A DNA stretch of 62,458 nucleotides from Ignavibacteria bacterium (GTDB lineage Bacteria; Bacteroidota; Ignavibacteria; Kapaibacteriales; UBA961). The notes below the pieces were generated by a model that saw only the letters and a program-made list of their open reading frames with translations, was not told the DNA's origin and did not search any database. Location: NCBI GenBank assembly GCA_947491315.1, contig CANLII010000012.1, positions 1 through 62,458 of the forward strand, in the 5' to 3' direction. How positions within the stretch are numbered: the first letter of the stretch is position 1; the number at the start of each line of letters is the position of its first letter. Shown here piece after piece: positions 29,018 to 37,092 of this stretch. The position numbers were made by a program, and so were the translations under genes.

Positions 29018-29494
29018 ATGCCCGGTCAAGAACATAATACACATCAATCTAGATATCGTTTTCCTGCTTTGGAAGCGATTTTAGATATCAGCATGGCCGC
29101 GGAATATTTACGACATCAGGTTGATAGAGCATGTGCCCCGCTAGATATCAATGGTGGACAATACGCCATACTTCGATTATTGAAAAGAGCATTTCCTGAA
29201 AGTATGTCTCGAACCGAAATCGTGAAAAATTTGATTGAGAAAACAACTGATGTCACTCGACAAATAGATAGTCTGGAAAAAAAGGGATTTGTCGAAAGAA
29301 TTCGCGTCAAAGAAGACAGAAGATTGTCTCTCGCAAGAATCACTCCTTCCGGAATGGAAGTGATGGAAAAGGTTGATCCGCTCTTTTTTACAATGCTATC
29401 AGAAATCAGCAAGACAATTGACGAAGAAGAATGTAAACAACTCTCCATGCTCTGCAAAAAAATGTATGCTTCATCGAGTGATGAAACTCGGTAA
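29018..29494 (+). CDS. MarR-family transcriptional regulator
   Basis: 158 residues with the winged-helix layout of MarR: a recognition region MSRTEIVKNLIEKTTDVTRQIDSLEKKGFVER (about 68-100), then the wing VKEDRRLSLARITPSG, flanked by dimerisation helices. A dimer should bind a palindromic operator, probably the inverted repeat at 28953-28983. It is divergent from the CDF transporter gene and ~50 bases upstream of the deoxyhypusine-synthase-like gene, so it could control either. The effector is unknown. Confidence 0.88.
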   Translation: MPGQEHNTHQSRYRFPALEAILDISMAAEYLRHQVDRACAPLDINGGQYAILRLLKRAFPESMSRTEIVKNLIEKTTDVTRQIDSLEKKGFVERIRVKEDRRLSLARITPSGMEVMEKVDPLFFTMLSEISKTIDEEECKQLSMLCKKMYASSSDETR

Positions 29495-29544
29495 GACCCA
29501 AAGTATAATCATATTTATCTCATAATCATTTGAAGAACATCGCC

Positions 29545-30519
29545 ATGAACAGAGGTCCGATTTCACAATTCATTGAAAGTAATTTTCTTCATTTCAATTC
29601 AGCCGCTTTGGTTGATGCCGCAAAAGGATATGAAACCCATTTGGCCGAAGGCGGAAAGATGATGATCACGCTTGCAGGTGCGATGAGTACAGCTGAGCTA
29701 GGCAAGACCCTAGCTGAAATGATTCGTCAGGACAAAGTGCAGATTATCTCATGCACAGGCGCGAATCTCGAGGAAGATATCATGAATTTGGTAGCTCATT
29801 CCCATTATAAACGAGTACCTCATTATCGCGATCTTTCCCCTCAAGATGAGTGGGATTTACTTGAGAATCATTATAATCGCGTAACTGATACCTGCATTCC
29901 CGAAGAAGAAGCATTTCGTCGCTTACAGAAACATTTATTCCGCGTTTGGAATGATGCGAACTCCAAGGGTGAGCGTTATTTTCCACATGAATTCATGTAT
30001 CAAATGTTGCTATCGGGTGAACTTGAACAATATTATGAAATCGATCCAAAGAATTCATGGATGCTCGCCGCGGCTGAAAAAAACCTTCCAATAATCGTAC
30101 CCGGCTGGGAAGATTCCACCATGGGAAATATCTTTGCTTCATACTGCATTAAAGGTGAATTTATAAGCACCACAATGAAATCCGGCATTGACTATATGAT
30201 GTGGCTTTCAGATTGGTATGTAAAGAATTCTTCAGGAAAAGGCATTGGATTCTTCCAAATTGGTGGTGGAATAGCAGGTGATTTCCCCATTTGCGTGGTA
30301 CCAATGTTGTATCAAGACATGGAAATAAAAGACATTCCTTTCTGGAGCTATTTCTGTCAGATCTCTGATTCAACCACTAGTTATGGTTCATATTCAGGTG
30401 CGGTTCCGAATGAGAAGATCACATGGGGTAAACTGGATATTGATACACCGAAATTTATAGTGGAATCAGATGCAACAATCGTTGCTCCGCTGATTTTCGC
30501 ATGGTTGCTCAAAATGTAA
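29545..30519 (+). CDS. Deoxyhypusine-synthase-like protein
   Basis: 324 residues from ATG 29545 (a TTG at 29530 is in frame). The fold shows in MITLAGAMSTAELG, ISCTGANLEED, and a C-terminal QIGGGIAGDFPICVVPML block. In eukaryotic deoxyhypusine synthase the equivalent GGGxxKHH carries the Lys that forms the enzyme-substrate imine. Here the positions after GGG are I-A-G-D and the Lys is absent. This is characteristic of the bacterial DHS-like group, for which hypusination is not expected because bacteria lack eIF5A. The reaction may involve other polyamines or amidines; it is unknown. No frameshift is seen. Confidence 0.85.
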   Translation: MNRGPISQFIESNFLHFNSAALVDAAKGYETHLAEGGKMMITLAGAMSTAELGKTLAEMIRQDKVQIISCTGANLEEDIMNLVAHSHYKRVPHYRDLSPQDEWDLLENHYNRVTDTCIPEEEAFRRLQKHLFRVWNDANSKGERYFPHEFMYQMLLSGELEQYYEIDPKNSWMLAAAEKNLPIIVPGWEDSTMGNIFASYCIKGEFISTTMKSGIDYMMWLSDWYVKNSSGKGIGFFQIGGGIAGDFPICVVPMLYQDMEIKDIPFWSYFCQISDSTTSYGSYSGAVPNEKITWGKLDIDTPKFIVESDATIVAPLIFAWLLKM

Positions 30520-30532
30520 TTGAAATCATAGC

Positions 30533-31483
30533 ATGAAGTATAGAGGAATATTCATGGCCATGACTTGCATGGTCATGGGACATGTGTATGTATATTCGCA
30601 AACTGTCGGTCAGGGTCTTGTTGATTCATTGAAACGCGTTACAATGACATTGAATGCTGCAAAGAAAGATGAAGGTTGGACAGTTTCAGGTATTACCAAT
30701 TTCACTTTCAGTCAAGTCGGACTTCTGAATTGGACAGCTGGTGGGAATAGTTCTATCTCCATCATTGCACTTGGAATGTATAAAGCTAACTATATCAGAG
30801 AGAATTATACTTGGAATAATTATCTCGAGCTAGGATATGGTTTGACAAAAATCGGTGATGTAGAATTTCGAAAGAGTGATGATCGCATCATCTTTGTTTC
30901 ACAAGCAGGTATTACTGCAGGACAAATGATGAATCATAGTTTGCTCGTGGATTTCAGAACGCAATGTACTGAAGGTAGGAATTATGGTGGTGTATTTGAT
31001 TCAGTAAGTGGTAATTTTCCCCTGACATCCACATTCCTTGCACCTGCCTTTTTGACAACAGCTCTTGGAATGGAAATCAAGCCGACTTCTTCATTGTCCA
31101 TATTGATTGCTCCGCTTACGGGTAGAACAACAATCGTTGCCAATAGATTATTGTCTGAACAAGGTGCATTCAATGTAACAAAAGGGCATACGATAAAGGT
31201 ATTTCTTGGTGCATTAATCAATGCTCATTTCAATGATCAGATTTTTGAAAATGTAACATTGAATTCCCGTATGAATGTTTTTTCTCCTTTTTCTTCTCCT
31301 GATTTGATGGTGGTAAACTGGGAAAATCTTATTTCTATGAAAGTTAATAGTTTTATGAAAGTTACTGTATCGCTTGATGCATTCTATGATCACCGCATAA
31401 ACATCAATCGTAAAGATGGTACAATTGGTCCTTCAACACAGTTAAAAAATACATTTGGCTTAGGTTTTGGATATACATTTTAA
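30533..31483 (+). CDS. DUF3078 outer-membrane-like protein
   Basis: 316 residues with a signal peptide (about 1-23, ending VYSQ). The DUF3078 hallmark is present: GWTVSGITNFTFSQVGLLNWTAGG, followed by repeated amphipathic strands (YTWNNYLELGYGL, RIIFVSQAG) and a C-terminus ending FGLGFGYTF with terminal aromatic. The family is restricted mainly to Bacteroidota and probably forms an outer-membrane beta-barrel; no function is established. The stop overlaps the start of the DUF721 gene by one base (TAATG), so the two are coupled. Confidence 0.85.
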   Translation: MKYRGIFMAMTCMVMGHVYVYSQTVGQGLVDSLKRVTMTLNAAKKDEGWTVSGITNFTFSQVGLLNWTAGGNSSISIIALGMYKANYIRENYTWNNYLELGYGLTKIGDVEFRKSDDRIIFVSQAGITAGQMMNHSLLVDFRTQCTEGRNYGGVFDSVSGNFPLTSTFLAPAFLTTALGMEIKPTSSLSILIAPLTGRTTIVANRLLSEQGAFNVTKGHTIKVFLGALINAHFNDQIFENVTLNSRMNVFSPFSSPDLMVVNWENLISMKVNSFMKVTVSLDAFYDHRININRKDGTIGPSTQLKNTFGLGFGYTF

Positions 31484-31770
31484 TGCAGTCATCAGCCAAA
31501 CATATTGCAGAATTGCTCAAAGAAATTGTCAAAGACAATGGTTGGGAAAAAGATATCATCTCCACTAAGTTACCCCTCCTTTGGTATGAACTTCTAGGGG
31601 AAAAAGGACGGGAACTCACAGAGTTTAAAAGGTATGATGAAGGGAAATTATACATCCATGTTCATAGCGCACCCTGGCGTCATGAGTTAACTCTCCGAAA
31701 ACAAGAATTCATTTCAAAAATCAATAACCATATTGGTTTCTCCCTCATAACAGACATTATTTTCCGATAG
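31483..31770 (+). CDS. DUF721 (DciA-like) protein
   Basis: 95 residues. The DUF721 pattern is visible: LLKEIVKDNGWEKDI near the N-terminus, LLWYELLGEKG, and a KLYIHVHSAPWRHELTLRKQEFISKIN core. DUF721 includes DciA, the bacterial loader of the replicative helicase DnaB, and in Bacteroidota small DUF721 proteins often sit near recF. Here the neighbour is a DUF3078 gene, so the DciA role is suggested by family only. It is translationally coupled to DUF3078 and followed by an intergenic repeat block. Confidence 0.8.
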   Translation: MQSSAKHIAELLKEIVKDNGWEKDIISTKLPLLWYELLGEKGRELTEFKRYDEGKLYIHVHSAPWRHELTLRKQEFISKINNHIGFSLITDIIFR

Positions 31771-31779
31771 GTCATCACG

Positions 31780-31950
31780 GTTGCATCCCGAGCGGAAGCC
31801 GAGAGTTGCACCCCGAGTAGAAGCCGAGAGTTGCACCCCGAGCGAAGCCGAGGGTTCCACCCCGAGCTAAGCCGAGGGTTCCACCCCGAGCGAAGCCGAG
31901 GGTTCCACCCCGAGCTAAGCCGAGGGTTCCACCCCGAGCGAAGCCGAGGG
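31780..31950 (+). repeat. Seven tandem 24-25-bp units (CCCCGAGCGAAGCCGAGG type)
   Basis: Units start at 31780, 31805, 31830, 31854, 31878, 31902 and 31926. Each has GTTSCACCCCGAG, then CGAAG, CTAAG or a similar variable core, then CCGAGG. The core forms an imperfect hairpin closed by CCC/GGG. Because 24 is a multiple of three, all frames stay open and give spurious peptides. The same core recurs near 46100-46142, 48080-48120 and 50515-50590. Confidence 0.9.
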
Positions 31951-31957
31951 GTTGGTT

Positions 31958-32050
31958 ATTGCGATGTCGCCCCGATGGGGCTATTGCGATGTCGCCCCGA
32001 TGGGGCTGCCATGAGAAGCCCCGAGCGGAGCCGAGGGGCGACATCATAAT
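31958..32050 (+). repeat. GCCCC-NNN-GGGGC hairpin repeats, copy set 1
   Basis: Two identical 25-bp units (31958-31982, 31983-32007) each contain GCCCC-GAT-GGGGC. A third at about 32016-32039 has the loop replaced by the GAGCGGAGCCGA core of the neighbouring repeat, followed by GACATCATAAT. Located between convergent genes. With the 31780-31950 block and the terminator this explains the whole gap from 31771 to 32114. Confidence 0.85.
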
Positions 32051-32057
32051 AACAAAC

Positions 32058-32093
32058 AAAAAAAGCCGACCTCTTTTTAGAGATCGGCTTTTT
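32058..32093. terminator. Rho-independent terminator, bidirectional
   Basis: A 15-bp stem with one mismatch (32060-32074 with 32079-32093) and a TTTT loop, flanked by A-run and T-run so it can act on both strands. It lies 22 bases after the stop of the GEVED gene. Confidence 0.8.
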
Positions 32094-32114
32094 GAGTATA
32101 AGAACTCTTTTGAA

Positions 32115-35100
32115 TTACTTCACGAAGAGCATCTTCTGTGTCAATGCTGTACCACTTGTTGTCAATGTATAGTAATATACACCGTTTGCAAGACCAAACT
32201 CGCTAGGTACAAAATTGAATGAATGGATACCTGAATCAAAGTTGTTTGCTGCAAGTTGTGCTACTTCACGACCGAATACATCGGAGACGCTAAGTGTAAC
32301 AAATGCTGGCTTTGGCAATTCGAAACGGATGGCTGTTGAGCTTGCGAATGGATTAGGCTCATTGTTATAAAGCTTAAGACCTTCAGCAATGATTGTTTCG
32401 TTAACACTTGTTGTAAGTGTCACTTTAACATCAATCTCAGCTGACTTTGTTGTACCGCAATCATTAGTTACTTCGCAGTGATACTTACCTGCATCTGCAT
32501 TTGTAACATTGAATTTGATGTATTCTCTGTTTGTTGCATTTGCATCAGTAAGTGCTGTACCATTTAAGAACCACTTATATGAAGTTGTTCCATCTTCACT
32601 TGCATTGACTGACAATGAAAGTTTAGCACCAGACTTGATTGTTTCTGCTGGCTCTGGTAATGTAACAGTTGGCTTTGTTGAATAAACAATATTCGCTGAG
32701 GCTGATACTGGACCACAAGCACCTGTTGCAACTACTGTGTAGTTTCCAGCTGAAGCTGCATCCATGGATGCAATTTCATAACTGGAAGCTTTTGCACCTG
32801 CAATGTCTTGACCATCTTTCTTCCATTGATATGTCATTGTGCCACCACCGGTAGCTGTAACTGTCAATGTTTCTTTAGCACCTTCACAAACTTTCTTTCC
32901 TGCAGGAGCAGTAGTGATTACTGTTGCTGCATAAAGATTCAAACCAACATTCGTTGATGCTGAGATATTAACAGCTGTTGGAGCTACTGCCATTGCTTTA
33001 TACTGACCTGCATCAGATGTTTGTGCATTCTTGACAGTCAATGCATTTGTGTGTGCTCCTGAATACTTAGGACCATCAAACAATTGAACATCGCCTTTGA
33101 ACCAGTGATATTCTACATTCAAACCTGGAACTGATGCTGTTGCATTTACTTCCAATTTAGCATCGCTAGTTTGGCAAGCATCTACTGTTGCAGCTACTGC
33201 ATTAATGGTAACTGTACCAAGTGTCAATGTGAATGTTTGTGATGTTGCTTCACCGCATGAACCAATAACTTTTACGCTATAGTTACCTGCATCCGTACCA
33301 GCAACATTCTTGATGCTGAGTACAGGTGTTGATGCTCCACCAAAACGACCATTGTCACCAATAACAACGCCATTCTTTGACCACTCATAACGAACCGGTG
33401 AAATACCGAAGCTACCTGTTGCTTCTGCAGCTGCTACTTCAAACTTTGCAGTTGAACCAGCAGATACTACTTGGCTTACAGGCTCTTTGTCAATTTGTGT
33501 ACCTTTCGCTACATAAACAATTGCTTCTTGAGTAGATACAGAGTTCTCAGAAGAAGAAACACCGCATGATGTTGTAATCTTACATACATAACGACCGGAA
33601 GCTGAGAAATCAACATTACGGACAGTCAATACATAGTTATTTACGCCTTCAACTGAGGATGCAAATGTGTACATAGTATTTGCTTGAAGTTTTTCACCAT
33701 CTTTAAACCACTCATAAGCAATTGAAGAACCGCGCTTTGTTGTGAAGTTCAATACAAAGTCACTGCCCTTACATACAACTTGAGAAATAGGCTGTCTGCC
33801 GATTTCTGTAGGTTGATTAACACCTAGTTGGCGAGTAAACATGGATTGTGTAAGGTCAATACCGTTTGCTTCTCTTGCACCATCATTTAGTGTTGCAACT
33901 AAACTATAGGTACCTGCATCATATTCATCAGTATTGAAAATGGTCAAGATCGGTGTCAATACACCTGTGAATTTTGGACCATTAGCAACTGCTCTGGATG
34001 TAGATGATGACCACTGATAAGTAACTCTCGATCCACCACTTAGTAATGCATATTGATATGGTTTCAATGAAGATACTACAGGTAGAGAATTGATCACTGT
34101 TGATGTTCTTACGCAAGTACTATCAAATGCAGTACCGCCAAATGCTACAACTGGTACCACTTCATGTGCACCAATCATAGGTGGGTTTCTGCGAAGTGTT
34201 CCATCAATATCTACATTGGTATTTCCACCGTTGATATTGCTGATGTTTTGATCACCACGAAGTACAACATTGATATCACCGATATATGTATCAAATGGAG
34301 CAGGAAGGAATGTAATTTGATTCCATCTGCTGGTTGAATTGATATCTTGGAATGTTCCTGAATACCATGCACTTGGTGAAGTTCTGGAAATTCCACCGGA
34401 GAATCCGACATTAGTTCCGCATGAAGAGCATATAGTTGTGCTATTACGAATATTGTTAAAGTCAGATGTTAATGGTGAGCCACCAGAAGTAATCGTGTAA
34501 GCATAACCAGTATTAGTATTGTTAATGATATTATTAACAATTCTTGTTCCAACTGTACTTGCACCGAATAAATTCAATGCTGCTGCAAGTGTTGTAACAG
34601 GAGCATTGACAATGAAGGTGTTGAAGTAGATATTCGTATTTGTGAAGTTTTGTGCTGTTAATGCAAAAGTTGTATTGGAAATACCATTACCAACTTTAAT
34701 CATATTATTATGAATTTCAACAGGTGAAGTGGTATTGCCATTTTGAGCAAATCTAAAACCAATACCAAATCTGTTGAAATTGATATTATTAGATCTGTAA
34801 TTACCACCAACTCTGTTGAGTTCAACATCCAATGCTGTAACAGCAGATGGATTCGCAGATAGTGTAGTCATTGTATTTTTCACAACTGAAGGCAATTGGA
34901 GATTACGCATGAATACGCCGCGTGTATAGAAATTGGTAAATGCATTACCTGTCAGATTTGTATTAGAAGAACCGATGGCACCATAACCACCATCCAACCA
35001 AAGATGTGCATCACCATTATTAAAAGTATTATTGGTAAATACAAGACCATCAGTGATATGTCCAGCATCTGTCATAAACAAGTAATTATCTGTACCCATT

Positions 35101-36509
35101 GTAGCAGTATTTACACCATTGAATGCGCAATTCATAAATACAAGGTCGCGAGTATAATTAACTGCACCTTGATTTGTTAACCAGAAGAAGCGGGCTTGCG
35201 CCGCAGAACCATTTGCTTGAAAAGTGATACCATCAAATGTGGTGTATACATTTCCAACCACTTTGAACATGTAATTATTAGCGCCAGGACCTGAGTTTTC
35301 TGAAACAAAAACAGAATTACCTGGGATGGCAGGATCTTTTCTGAAGAGAACTCTCTTGGTTGGAGAAGCACCAGGAACACCCTGGACTTGAGCTGTTACT
35401 TGGCCAATTTGACCTTTTGTATCAGGATAAGAACCGGGACGAACATTAAATGTTACCGGACCAAGAATACCACCATATGTCAAAGCAATTGTAACGGCAT
35501 TTGGATGATTAAACCAATTTGTTGGTGTTGGTGTACCACCGACCCAATACTCGCCCCCACTAATTGCTGGACCAACAAATGCGTCAAGCGTATTATTACC
35601 TGCATTGTTGTCACCGTTAGCAAATTGCCCCTTCACTGAAGAAGGTGGAATTGAAACTTGAATGCGGTATGGCTGCAAAGGATTTGTAATATCAAGATTG
35701 CTAACCAAAGGAATAGCAACAGAATTGCCACCAGCAAGTGGTGTAGCATAAGTAGCTGTTACAGAAGGTACAACAAGAGAGCCATCAGAAACTCTCGTTA
35801 CTGATGCGGTATATTGACACTCTGTCATTCCTGAAGAACCAAGATTAGTAAGTGTGAAACCAACATTGTATGTTCCTTGTGGAACCGGAGAACCAATAAC
35901 TGAACCATCACCTGGACTTGTAATTAATACTGCAGTTGGAGAAGGGTCTGAAAGAGGTGGAAGAATTTCAATGATATAATCCTCAACCTCACCATAATAA
36001 TTCATACATGCATTCATGGAGTTGCCTTCTGGCGGGCCAACAGCTTTCCATCTTGACTTATACATACCTGGAACAAGATTTGCTGCAGGTGTAATATTGA
36101 ATGTTCTTGCATTCACTGTACCATTACATGGCAATCCCGGAGGCATGAAGATCTCGCTGTTATCAAAATTATTGTCGCGATTAAAGTCTATCCATATATT
36201 CAATGGAATCTCTGGACTATAATCCCAAGTGCCAAAAGTCTTTGCCTTGACAGTTACGGTATTTGGCATACCGGCAAATAGTCTGAAAGGCACCGAAGAA
36301 CCATAATCAGTGTAACCTGAACATCCTGTGGCATTGGTTACACTACCAATGGTAATCTCAGTGAAACTTGCACCATAAGGCTGGTTACAAGCATAACCCC
36401 ACTCAGAATACATGGGGTAACACTGCGCATTCATTGTTTGCTGATTTGCAATCAAACCAGCAACAATCATCAGGACAGTGTGTAAAGAGAGGCGCAAAAC
36501 ATTTCGCAT
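32115..36509 (-). CDS. T9SS surface protein: GEVED, beta-helix and Ig-like domains
   Basis: 1464 residues from ATG 36509 (a TTG at 36515 is possible), with signal peptide about 1-28 (ending MNAQ). The N-terminal ~60-165 is a GEVED domain, with WIDFNRDNNFD and the name-giving GEVEDYIIEI. Residues ~330-760 are a Ser/Thr/Asn-rich region resembling a right-handed beta-helix (repeated NN-T-x-N/F patterns). From ~790 to 1390 there are about five or six Ig-like domains (YEWFKDGEKL, YEWSKNGVVI, YHWFKGDVQL, YQWKKDGQDI, YKWFLNGTAL). The last ~75 residues (NNEPNPFASSTAIRFELP ... NGVYYYTL) are the T9SS sorting domain. Likely an adhesin or surface-layer protein. Confidence 0.85.
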   Translation of the reverse strand: MRNVLRLSLHTVLMIVAGLIANQQTMNAQCYPMYSEWGYACNQPYGASFTEITIGSVTNATGCSGYTDYGSSVPFRLFAGMPNTVTVKAKTFGTWDYSPEIPLNIWIDFNRDNNFDNSEIFMPPGLPCNGTVNARTFNITPAANLVPGMYKSRWKAVGPPEGNSMNACMNYYGEVEDYIIEILPPLSDPSPTAVLITSPGDGSVIGSPVPQGTYNVGFTLTNLGSSGMTECQYTASVTRVSDGSLVVPSVTATYATPLAGGNSVAIPLVSNLDITNPLQPYRIQVSIPPSSVKGQFANGDNNAGNNTLDAFVGPAISGGEYWVGGTPTPTNWFNHPNAVTIALTYGGILGPVTFNVRPGSYPDTKGQIGQVTAQVQGVPGASPTKRVLFRKDPAIPGNSVFVSENSGPGANNYMFKVVGNVYTTFDGITFQANGSAAQARFFWLTNQGAVNYTRDLVFMNCAFNGVNTATMGTDNYLFMTDAGHITDGLVFTNNTFNNGDAHLWLDGGYGAIGSSNTNLTGNAFTNFYTRGVFMRNLQLPSVVKNTMTTLSANPSAVTALDVELNRVGGNYRSNNINFNRFGIGFRFAQNGNTTSPVEIHNNMIKVGNGISNTTFALTAQNFTNTNIYFNTFIVNAPVTTLAAALNLFGASTVGTRIVNNIINNTNTGYAYTITSGGSPLTSDFNNIRNSTTICSSCGTNVGFSGGISRTSPSAWYSGTFQDINSTSRWNQITFLPAPFDTYIGDINVVLRGDQNISNINGGNTNVDIDGTLRRNPPMIGAHEVVPVVAFGGTAFDSTCVRTSTVINSLPVVSSLKPYQYALLSGGSRVTYQWSSSTSRAVANGPKFTGVLTPILTIFNTDEYDAGTYSLVATLNDGAREANGIDLTQSMFTRQLGVNQPTEIGRQPISQVVCKGSDFVLNFTTKRGSSIAYEWFKDGEKLQANTMYTFASSVEGVNNYVLTVRNVDFSASGRYVCKITTSCGVSSSENSVSTQEAIVYVAKGTQIDKEPVSQVVSAGSTAKFEVAAAEATGSFGISPVRYEWSKNGVVIGDNGRFGGASTPVLSIKNVAGTDAGNYSVKVIGSCGEATSQTFTLTLGTVTINAVAATVDACQTSDAKLEVNATASVPGLNVEYHWFKGDVQLFDGPKYSGAHTNALTVKNAQTSDAGQYKAMAVAPTAVNISASTNVGLNLYAATVITTAPAGKKVCEGAKETLTVTATGGGTMTYQWKKDGQDIAGAKASSYEIASMDAASAGNYTVVATGACGPVSASANIVYSTKPTVTLPEPAETIKSGAKLSLSVNASEDGTTSYKWFLNGTALTDANATNREYIKFNVTNADAGKYHCEVTNDCGTTKSAEIDVKVTLTTSVNETIIAEGLKLYNNEPNPFASSTAIRFELPKPAFVTLSVSDVFGREVAQLAANNFDSGIHSFNFVPSEFGLANGVYYYTLTTSGTALTQKMLFVK

Positions 36510-36640
36510 AAACAAACCTCAAAAAATAAAAAATTTATAATGATAAATACATTCAAAGTGCTTCGGTGAAAATCCTACTCAGTAATTAAAAAGAGTAGAA
36601 ATCTGCCCGACCAAACAATTAATCCAAACATAAGCCTAAT

Positions 36641-36671
36641 TATTGGGCCTTGATGGATGAGTGCAAATATA
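36641..36671 (-). promoter_or_regulatory. Possible promoter upstream of the GEVED gene
   Basis: The minus strand reads TATATTTG at 36664-36671, matching TAnnTTTG, with a TTTG about 23 bases upstream of it on that strand. It would give a ~150-base leader. The rest of the 36516-36784 gap is AT-rich with nothing else recognised. Confidence 0.35.
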
Positions 36672-36784
36672 CACCGACCCATCAAAATAAAAAGCAAAAA
36701 ATCTTTTTTACTTAAAATAAAATAGAGCCATTGTTAAATTATGGCAATAAATGCCAAAAAAGTCATCTAAATCAGAAATTATTT

Positions 36785-37087
36785 CTATTGCTTCCTACAT
36801 TTTTCTGTCATTTTGTAGTATTCCATATGTATAGACAACTTAAATGCTATCATTGTATCAATAGAAAGTTTTTTTTCTTGAACTTCTTTCCACTTGTCCT
36901 TAATGATCAACTCTAATTGCACTTCAGCCAATGAATCGCATTGTTTTGAAGCTATTTTGGGAGTGTTATCGTCCAAATCACCAATACAAGAACACCATTC
37001 ATTAGCAATTTTTTTTGTACCAATGGCTGTTGTGCAGGCAGAAAGTGTTAAAAGAACAAAAACAGTAAGCAGTACAATGATTTTCAT
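36785..37087 (-). CDS. Small lipoprotein of unknown function
   Basis: 100 residues. The N-terminus MKIIVLLTVFVLLTLSAC is a clear lipoprotein signal with lipobox LSAC (Cys18). The mature part is helical and charged, with four further cysteines (WCSCIGD, KQCDSL, EKCRKQ), so disulfides are plausible. No family recognised. It starts 5 bases after the stop of the FG-GAP/UnbV gene, so it belongs to that operon. Confidence 0.65.
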   Translation of the reverse strand: MKIIVLLTVFVLLTLSACTTAIGTKKIANEWCSCIGDLDDNTPKIASKQCDSLAEVQLELIIKDKWKEVQEKKLSIDTMIAFKLSIHMEYYKMTEKCRKQ

Positions 37088-37092
37088 GAATA

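Noticed and set aside
31831-32049. Open frame reading HPERSRG/HPELSRG repeats, and its minus-strand counterpart with LGFARGGT repeats
   Set aside because: These are translations of the 24-bp intergenic hairpin repeats; both strands stay open because the unit is a multiple of three. No start signal or protein family supports them.
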